Source of the DNA: JBCCGR01 sp039029195
Lineage (GTDB): Bacteria; Pseudomonadota; Alphaproteobacteria; Rhizobiales; Rhizobiaceae
DNA length: 26,722 bases
Assembly (NCBI GenBank): GCA_039029195.1
Contig: JBCCGR010000058.1
Coordinates: 1-26,722, forward strand
Reading direction: 5' to 3'
Part shown: positions 1 through 7,000 of the stretch, piece by piece
Layout of the letters: the number at the start of each line of letters is the position of its first letter
Numbering within the stretch: position 1 is the first letter of the stretch
The notes under the pieces: generated by a model
What the model saw: only the letters and a program-made list of their open reading frames with translations
What the model was told of the DNA's origin: nothing
Database searches by the model: none
Made by a program: the position numbers and the translations under genes

Positions 1-435
1 AAAAGGTGCCTCGCCCAGACGGGCATCAAGCTTCATCAAAAATTCGCCCCCGGCGGTACGATGCTCTTCCGCAACGGCGCCATCATACCGGGTTGCATAT
101 TTGTAGCGGTCGAGATGGTGCTTGAACGGGCCGTCAGCCTCTTCAATCAACTGCATCACCGCATCACGCGTGTCGTCATTTGGCAACCAGTGCTCTGGAT
201 CGTTCTGCTCCAGCGCCCACAGCATAATGTCAAAACTCTCATCCAACGATGTGCCGTCGTCGAATTCGAGTGCGGGAACGGTCGCGGTGGGAGAGGCAGC
301 AAGAAAAGCCGCCGGCTTATCGCGCAGCAATATCTCGCGATGCTCGATTTCAACGCCGGAGACATCCAACGCCAGCCTGGCCCGCATGGCATAGGGGCAG
401 CGCCGGAACGACCAGAGGATGGGGCGATCAGTCAT
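1..435 (-). CDS. Glutathione S-transferase family protein (3' end beyond window)
   Basis: The first 145 codons of a thiol-transferase-type protein are present; the reading frame runs open off the left edge, so the C-terminus is missing. The start is the ATG at 433-435 on the minus strand. The N-terminus reads MTDRPILWSFRRCPYAMRAR: a beta strand followed by a CPYA motif, which is the GST_N/glutaredoxin-like thioredoxin fold position where glutathione or a catalytic Cys sits. Around residues 50-57 there is a TVPAL segment, the cis-Pro turn that contacts glutathione in this fold, followed by DGTSLDES, the usual Asp/Glu-Ser motif. The all-helical C-terminal domain begins near residue 85. Substrate is unknown. 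It lies in the same direction as trhO but is separated from it by 190 bases holding a REP-like pair, so co-transcription is uncertain. Confidence 0.85.
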   Translation of the reverse strand, partial: MTDRPILWSFRRCPYAMRARLALDVSGVEIEHREILLRDKPAAFLAASPTATVPALEFDDGTSLDESFDIMLWALEQNDPEHWLPNDDTRDAVMQLIEEADGPFKHHLDRYKYATRYDGAVAEEHRTAGGEFLMKLDARLGEAPF

Positions 436-521
436 GTGTTTTCAACGTTTGTCGAGAAGAATTGGCGTACGGAAGCGTCTCGCGAAACAAAGCCATCGAA
501 TGCTTCATGTCGACGTTCTAT

Positions 522-605
522 CCACCTCATGGTGAGCCTGTCGAACCACGAGGTGGCCCTAAAACCGGCCACGCCCTCGCCCTTCGACAAGCTCAGGATG
601 AGGGC
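522..605. repeat. Inverted pair of REP-like elements with covarying hairpins
   Basis: Unit A (522-556) has arms CCACCTC/GAGGTGG and unit B (573-605), in opposite orientation, has arms GCCCTC/GAGGGC. When B is reverse complemented, both read CCTCAT-NNN-GAGCYTGTCGA-NNN-RCGAGG. The variable triplets covary: GGT with ACC in A, CCT with AGG in B. The elements lie between the minus-strand genes for TrhO and the GST-like protein. Elements of this kind are common between alphaproteobacterial genes; the family name is not certain from sequence alone. A role in mRNA stability, termination or as a REP-transposase relic is inference. Confidence 0.8.
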
Positions 606-625
606 TTGGAACGAAGCAATTTCAT

Positions 626-1639
626 TCAATGGTTTCCCCGCGCCGCAGTATTGGAACGCTCGCGCTGCAATTCCAATTCCCGCTTCTTCTGCTCCTTGGC
701 CTGGGCAATATCAACCGCAAGGTGAGCTTCACCCCGCTCGCGTGCCAGATGCATCTGGTGCTGGCGCTCCTGATAACGCTGACGTTGCGCTTCAGATTGC
801 TTGTCAAAGCAGTGCGGGCAGGAAACGCCCTGCTCAAAGGTCGGCTGCGCTTTGTCCTCATCGCTGATCGGGCGACGACAGGCATGGCACATATCGTATG
901 GTCCCGGCACAAGTCCGTGCCCAACGGAGACCCGGTTATCGAACACGAAACACTCGCCCTGCCACAGGCTTTCCTCTTCCGGCACCTCTTCGAGATATTT
1001 TAAGATACCGCCTTTGAGGTGATACACATCCTCAAAGCCCTTGGCCTTCAACAGTGCTGTCGATTTTTCGCAGCGAATACCGCCCGTGCAGAACATCGCG
1101 ACCTTCTTTTTGCGCGCGTCGGCAAGGTTCGCATCAACCCAGTCCGGAAATTCACGAAAGCTGGTGGTCTCAGGGTCAGTGGCGTTTTCAAACGTGCCAA
1201 TCGCCACCTCATAATCATTACGCGTGTCGACAATCACCGTATCAGGATCGGAGATAAGCGCATTCCAGTCCTGAGGGTCCACATAGGTTCCGGCATTTTC
1301 GGCGGGCTTGAGATCGCCCGCCCCCAGCGTGACGATTTCTTTCTTCAGCCGCACCTTCATGCGCAGGAATGGCATGTCGTTTGCGCCGGATTCCTTATGC
1401 TCCAGATCGGCAAGCCGAGGATCGCGGCGCATGTGTTGCAGCACGGCTTTGATGCCTGCAGGCGGCCCGGCAATCGTGCCGTTGATGCCTTCGGATGCGA
1501 GCAGGATGGTGCCCATCACGTCATTTTCCAGACACACGCGCAGCAGCGGCGCCTGCAAGTCTGCGAAAACCTCAAGGCTTGCAAACTTGTAAAGTGCCGC
1601 CACCAGCACCGGATAGTTTTCTGTCGAAATGCCTGTCAT
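626..1639 (-). CDS. trhO: tRNA uridine(34) hydroxylase (YceA/TrhO, rhodanese domain)
   Basis: A 337-residue protein matching the TrhO/YceA family, which uses O2 to hydroxylate uridine 34 in certain tRNA anticodons, the first step towards 5-methoxy- or carboxymethoxyuridine. It has an N-terminal acylphosphatase-like region (about residues 10-100, with a GTILLASEGINGT stretch typical of the family), a rhodanese domain (about 120-220) with the active-site loop CTGGIRCEKST starting at Cys184, and a C-terminal part with two CxxC pairs (Cys251/254 and Cys274/277) that could bind zinc. The tail after 280 is rich in Gln, Arg and Glu and probably helical. Length agrees with the family. It is divergent from pcaD, sharing a short 124-base intergenic region. 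Confidence 0.93.
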   Translation of the reverse strand: MTGISTENYPVLVAALYKFASLEVFADLQAPLLRVCLENDVMGTILLASEGINGTIAGPPAGIKAVLQHMRRDPRLADLEHKESGANDMPFLRMKVRLKKEIVTLGAGDLKPAENAGTYVDPQDWNALISDPDTVIVDTRNDYEVAIGTFENATDPETTSFREFPDWVDANLADARKKKVAMFCTGGIRCEKSTALLKAKGFEDVYHLKGGILKYLEEVPEEESLWQGECFVFDNRVSVGHGLVPGPYDMCHACRRPISDEDKAQPTFEQGVSCPHCFDKQSEAQRQRYQERQHQMHLARERGEAHLAVDIAQAKEQKKRELELQRERSNTAARGNH

Positions 1640-1763
1640 CTCACGCCCGAAAATGGGTCAGCAACGCAAATTGGATTGAACCCCTGCTCTGCCATCTTGC
1701 AATTTTACCACCGCCGACCCAAAACTGCCGCATCCACGACCCACGCCGCTCATGAGGACGCGC

Positions 1764-2561
1764 ATGCAGTTTGCCAACATCAACGGGATCACGATGCACT
1801 ATCAGGTGATCGGGGCGGAAAACAAGCCATTGCTGGTCTTTGCCAACTCACTCGGCACGGATTTTCGCATCTGGCGCGATTGCATCGTGCGCCTTGCGGG
1901 CGACTATTCGATCCTGATGTACGACAAGCGCGGCCACGGCCTGTCGGACGCTGGCACTGCGCCCTACACCATGCAGGATCATATTGATGATCTGGCGGGC
2001 CTGCTTGATCTCATGGGCGCGGAACAAAGCATCATCTGCGGTCTCTCGGTGGGCGGCATGATTGCACAGGGCCTCAGCGAACATCGCCCCGACCTCGTGA
2101 AGGCGCTGATCATGTGCGATACCGGCCACAAGATTGGCACGGCAGAGATGTGGAACGAGCGCATTCAAACTGCTGAAACCAAAGGCATTTCCGCCATGGC
2201 CGCCCCAATCATGGAGCGCTGGTTCACAAAGGATTTTCACGAAAAGCAAAAGGACGCGCTTGCCGGTTATACCAACATGCTCACGCGCACCACGGTCGCG
2301 GGATATGCGGGGACCTGTGCCGCCATTCGCGACACCGACTACACGACGCTTGCCTCCAAAATCACCGTGCCGACCCTGTGCATTGTGGGTGATCAGGACG
2401 GATCGACCCCGCCGTCGCTCGTCGCCGGTCTCGCCAAGCTCATCCCCGGTGGTCATTTTGAGGTGATCAAGGGTTCCGCCCACCTCCCCTGCATCGAACA
2501 ACCGGAAATTCTGGTCGCCCTCATCAACGCCTTTGTGCGCGAGCTCTCGCTCGACGCCTGA
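1764..2561 (+). CDS. pcaD: 3-oxoadipate enol-lactonase
   Basis: An alpha/beta-hydrolase of 265 residues that opens 3-oxoadipate enol-lactone to 3-oxoadipate in the beta-ketoadipate (protocatechuate/catechol) pathway. The nucleophile elbow is GLSVGG (Ser95), the acid is in GDQDGS (Asp212) and the base is His240 in GSAHLP, the order and spacing usual for PcaD. The opening MQFANINGITMHYQ is also typical. An in-frame ATG lies at 1752, but the ATG at 1764 has a GAGGA Shine-Dalgarno (1755-1759) at good spacing and is chosen. pcaF follows after 27 bases on the same strand, so the two probably form an operon. Other alpha/beta-hydrolases look similar, but the neighbour supports PcaD. Confidence 0.88.
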   Translation: MQFANINGITMHYQVIGAENKPLLVFANSLGTDFRIWRDCIVRLAGDYSILMYDKRGHGLSDAGTAPYTMQDHIDDLAGLLDLMGAEQSIICGLSVGGMIAQGLSEHRPDLVKALIMCDTGHKIGTAEMWNERIQTAETKGISAMAAPIMERWFTKDFHEKQKDALAGYTNMLTRTTVAGYAGTCAAIRDTDYTTLASKITVPTLCIVGDQDGSTPPSLVAGLAKLIPGGHFEVIKGSAHLPCIEQPEILVALINAFVRELSLDA

Positions 2562-2588
2562 TCCAGTCTCTCACAAACGGAAATCCCA

Positions 2589-3794
2589 ATGCCTGAAGCT
2601 TTCATCTGCGATTACATCCGCACACCCATCGGCCGTTTTGGTGGCGCGCTCTCCTCGGTGCGTGCTGATAATCTGGGCGCAGAGCCGCTCAAGGCGCTGC
2701 AGGCGCGCAATCAAAGTGTCGACTGGGAGGCCGTTGATGATCTCCACTATGGCTGTGCCAATCAGGCGGGTGAGGACAATCGCAATGTGGGTCGCATGAG
2801 CCTGCTGCTTGCCGGCCTGCCGCAGTCCATTCCCGCATCCACCATCAACCGCCTGTGCGGATCAGGCATGGATGCAATCATCACCGCCGCCCGCTCCATC
2901 AAGTCCGGAGAGGCTGATATCGTCATCGCAGGCGGCGTCGAATCCATGTCGCGTGCGCCGTTTGTCATGCCGAAGGCATCCAGCGCTTTTTCCCGCAACG
3001 CAGAGATCTACGACACCACCATTGGCTGGCGCTTCGTGAACCCCGTGATGAAAAAGCAGTACGGCATCGATTCCATGCCCGAGACCGGAGAAAATGTGGC
3101 CGAGCAATTCCAGGTCTCGCGGGACGATCAGGACGCGTTTTCAGTGGCCTCACAGCAAAAGGCCGGTGCCGCGCAGGAAAACGGGCGCCTGGCGAAAGAG
3201 ATCATTCCGGTCACCATTCCCCAGCGCAAGGGTGATCCGATCATTGTCCATAAAGATGAGCACCCGCGCCCCACCACCAGTGTTGAAGCGCTCGCCAAAC
3301 TCCCCACCCCTTTTCGCGAAGGCGGCACGGTGACGGCCGGCAACGCGTCAGGCGTCAACGACGGCGCGGCGGCGCTTATTGTGGCTTCCGAAGAAGCCGC
3401 GAAGAAGCACGGTCTGACACCGATTGCCCGCGTTCTGGGTGGTGCAACGGCTGGTGTGGAACCCCGCATTATGGGGATCGGCCCTGCCCCCGCCTCGCAA
3501 AAGCTCTGCGCCCGCCTTGGCATCAAACCGCAGGATTTTGATGTGATCGAACTCAATGAGGCCTTCGCGGCCCAGGGTATCGCCGTCTTGCGCGAGCTTG
3601 GCGTGGATGAAACCTCGGATCACATCAATCCCAACGGTGGCGCGATTGCGCTTGGCCACCCGCTGGGCATGTCCGGTGCGCGCATCACCGGATCAGCAGC
3701 GCTTGATTTGCATGAGCGCAACGGCAAGCTGGCCCTTGCCACCATGTGCATCGGCGTTGGCCAGGGCATCGCCATCGCGCTTGAACGGGTGTGA
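2589..3794 (+). CDS. pcaF: 3-oxoadipyl-CoA thiolase
   Basis: A 401-residue thiolase of the length and layout of PcaF/PaaJ, which splits 3-oxoadipyl-CoA with CoA into succinyl-CoA and acetyl-CoA. The catalytic set is complete: Cys90 in NRLCGSGMDA (acyl-enzyme), His357 in GGAIALGHPLG, and Cys387 in MCIGVGQG. Residues 1-270 and 271-401 form the two thiolase half-domains. It follows pcaD by 27 bases and this context favours the beta-ketoadipate role over a beta-oxidation thiolase, although a PaaJ role in phenylacetate breakdown cannot be excluded. No pcaI/J, pcaB, pcaC or pcaGH gene is in the window, so the rest of the pathway is elsewhere. The gene is followed by a REP-like inverted pair. Confidence 0.92.
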   Translation: MPEAFICDYIRTPIGRFGGALSSVRADNLGAEPLKALQARNQSVDWEAVDDLHYGCANQAGEDNRNVGRMSLLLAGLPQSIPASTINRLCGSGMDAIITAARSIKSGEADIVIAGGVESMSRAPFVMPKASSAFSRNAEIYDTTIGWRFVNPVMKKQYGIDSMPETGENVAEQFQVSRDDQDAFSVASQQKAGAAQENGRLAKEIIPVTIPQRKGDPIIVHKDEHPRPTTSVEALAKLPTPFREGGTVTAGNASGVNDGAAALIVASEEAAKKHGLTPIARVLGGATAGVEPRIMGIGPAPASQKLCARLGIKPQDFDVIELNEAFAAQGIAVLRELGVDETSDHINPNGGAIALGHPLGMSGARITGSAALDLHERNGKLALATMCIGVGQGIAIALERV

Positions 3795-3819
3795 GGCGGC
3801 ACGACCCGCCACTCTACTC

Positions 3820-3978
3820 TTGTCATCCTCGGACCGATTGAACTGCGAAAGCAGTGAAATCGTGATCCGAGGATCCATTCCGTTCGCACTCAGTTCGGGA
3901 AAACGTTGAAAATTCACGCGCTAGGTTCCCGGATCACGAACTCGCGGTTTAACCGCTCAATCGGTCCGAGAATGACAA
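3820..3978. repeat. Second type of REP-like inverted pair
   Basis: Outer arms of 22 bases at 3820-3841 and 3957-3978 are inverted repeats with one C/T difference, which is still pairable as G-U in RNA. Each half also folds alone: the left one has CCTCGGA (3827-3833) pairing with TCCGAGG (3866-3872) and an inner ACTGC-GAAA-GCAGT hairpin (3842-3855); the right one has GCGGT-TTA-ACCGC (3944-3956). CGTGATCC (3861-3868) pairs with GGATCACG (3931-3938). This lies between the convergent genes pcaF and the giant secreted protein, where a bidirectional transcription stop or mRNA 3'-end protector would be useful. It is related in style to the TGTCATCCTCGG elements frequent in alphaproteobacteria. Confidence 0.75.
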
Positions 3979-4059
3979 ACAAATTCCAAAACCGGCACCA
4001 AACCAAGCCACACCCTTTCCACCAAAATGAAGAGGATGTGGCGAAAGTCTTGATCCGCC

Positions 4060-7000
4060 CTACCGCACACAGCGGTTGCGGCGGAAGTCTTCGCGCAGGC
4101 CCCGATTACACGATGGAATGCGCTCCGTGATCTTGCAGGGCCGCTGGTTCAGCGCACCGCAGGATGGGCGACCCGGGCGAATGGGGCGAACGTCGATGCG
4201 CCGAGGAACACAACGGCCACGGACCTCACGCGTGTTGCGCGGGCAAACACAGCGATTGCTGCGATAGACCTTGCCGCCCCGGCAGATCACGGGCCGCGGA
4301 CGCTGACAACGACCGCCGATCACCCGTGTACCGCGTGGGCAAACGCAACGGCCTCTGCCATCGCGGAACTGGCCTGGCACCGAACACTGGCGCAGGACGG
4401 GCTGACAGATGCCCCGGATTTCCCGCTGGCCCCTCGGGCACACACAGCGACCGCGCACCAGGACCTTATCCGCAGTACAGGCAATCGGACGTGGACGACA
4501 CTGGCCACGAATGACCGCCTGACCCGCAGGACAGACACAGCGACCACGCGTATCACGATACTGACCGGGGAACTTGCACACGACGATCGCCGGACGACGG
4601 CAACGACCGCCAATCACTCGCTGACCACGTGGGCAGACACAGTTGCCGAGGCGATCGCGGAACTGACCCGGAACAGAGCATTCCCGGATGATCGGCTGAC
4701 AGATACCGCGGAACTCACGCGTACCGGATGGACAGACACAGCGACCCCGAACAAGGATCTTGTCTGCCGTACAGGCAACAATCGGAGGACGGCAGCGACC
4801 GCCGATGATCTGCTGGCCACGTGGGCAGACGCACTGGTCGCGAACGTCGCGGAACTGACCGGGGTAGCGGCATTCGCGAACCACTGGACGGCAAACGCCA
4901 CGGATCAGTTCAAAGCCGCGCGGGCACTCTTGCACCACCTCATCCGGGCGGCAAACGCCGCGAATGTAGGAAGAGCCGCGCGGACACTGGCAGATTTCGC
5001 CGTTCCAGCGCGCACCGCCGGTACATTTTGGTGGCGGCGGTGGAGGTGGAGCGGCCTTGCGCTGGAACTCAACCGAAAGGCACGAGCGGTCATTCGATGG
5101 ATTGACATCACCACCGGACCCGACACCCTCGAACAGTTTGTTGAGTGTTGCCTCATCCAGACGACCATCATCAGGCAGCCCGTTGGCACGCTGGAAGGCC
5201 GCAATCGCCCGCCTTGTGTTCGGGCCGGAACGTCCATCAGCGCGACCGGCATCAAAACCAAGGGCGCTGAGCCGGGCCTGTACCGCATAAATGCGCGACG
5301 AGCCCGAAAGGTTGGCAGGATTGTCGTCCCATCCAAAGGCCGCGCAATGGTTTGCGGTGCCTTCGCGGCGGCTGCGAGCTACGCCATTCGCCTGATAGCG
5401 GCTGAAATCACCCGGGGCGAGCGACAGGTTGAAATTGTAGCACTGCATGGCGTTCGTGCCATTGGCGCGACATGACCAGCCGTCACCATTGCCTGAGAAG
5501 CGGAAGTTTGGATTGTAACTTCCCTCGAACCGATGCCGAACGGTCACCGGACCATCAAAACCGGTCTCGCCGACATTGCGAACGGTGATGCGGGCTGCAC
5601 AGTTCTCGCGCAGGAAGCAGAACGGATCTCCTGCAATATCAACGGCCAGATCAGCCGTCTTTTCTTCCGGTTCAGGTTCTGGCTCAGGCTCAGGCTCGGG
5701 TTCCGGTTCAGGCTTTTCTTCAGCTAGCTGAATGGTCACACAATTGGCCGGACCCTCATCACCGTCATCGCCGAGCGTGGCGCAGTTCTGCACGCGGCCT
5801 TTGGCGGATTTCGCCATGGTCATGCGCACGTCGAAGGCGGTGGATCGATTGGCGGCAATCTTCACAGCGTCAATCGAACAATCAAAGCCGCTCGCGCCCT
5901 TGGCCTCACACTGCCAGTTGCCGGTGTTGCTGCGGAACGCGCCCACGGCAGGTTCAATGCGATCCGAGACGGTGAGCGGACCGGAGAAGTCACCCTTGCC
6001 ATCGTTGGCAACGCGAATGCGGAAGCGACAGGTCTGACCCGCCTTGGTGCAGGCACCGATCAACCGTTTGGAGATGATCAGGTTCGGCTTGCCTTGGCCT
6101 TCCTCACCCGCATCTCCATCATCACCATCGTCGGGAGGTGCGACAGCAGCCATTGCCTGAACAGGTTCCTGAATGATCACCTGACGGCAGGCCCGGTTGT
6201 TGGTTGCAACGGCATCGGACCCGGAGATGTTGTCAATCTCGTAGCAGATTTCCTGCGAACCCAACGGGTAATTGGCCGGAATGAAATAGCGGGTCCGGCT
6301 ACTCAGATAGCTGGTGTTGCCACCCGGCAGTCCGATGATTGGAACATTACATTGCGTCTCGTTGCCGTTTGACGAGCAATTGCCGATGTTGAACGAGTTG
6401 CCATTGACCCAAAGGCGCAGGCTGGATGCCGTCGGGTTGAGGTTCTGCAACTCGGCAATGCGGGTTCTGAAACCACCCACATAGGCGGGCTGCCCGATCT
6501 TGGTGAAGGCGGACGCGACCCAGCAGGGCTGGGTGCGATAACAGATCTGCGGGCTGCGCGCCTGCGCAACGAAATCCGATGGGCAACCGCCCGGCTGGCC
6601 ACAGTTCGGAATTGTGGTGCACTGCTCGTCATTGTCGGCGTTGAAATCAAGACCAGGCTGGGCATGGTTGATTTTCACGCACGCGTTGAGCGTTGGCACA
6701 TTTGGCGGCACGGTCGCCCCGTTGAACAGGGCATAGACAACGCGTCCACCCGTGGGCTGCGGGGGCAGCGACCCATTGAGACCCGGGCCGCTGATGTCAG
6801 ATTCACAGTTTGCTGTTCCGGGATTGCCCGCATCAGGCGTGCACTGCAAAAAGAGCGACTGGGTAAAGGTCGCACCACCGCTCAGGCTCACCTCGATCGG
6901 AATTACCGGCTGTGCTGGCGTGTAGGGCTGGGCCCCCACATTGCGGACACGGGCAACGATCCGGCAGTTCGATCCATTTGCCGAACAGCTCGCGGTGAGC

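Noticed and set aside
1019..1987. A 322-codon plus-strand open frame opposite trhO.
   Set aside because: It is antisense to a well-conserved rhodanese gene, matches no family and runs on into pcaD in another frame; a GC-rich shadow.
4285..4872. The periodic coding repeats as a CRISPR-like array.
   Set aside because: The repeats are in frame within one protein, have no unique spacers of constant length and encode regular Cys modules.
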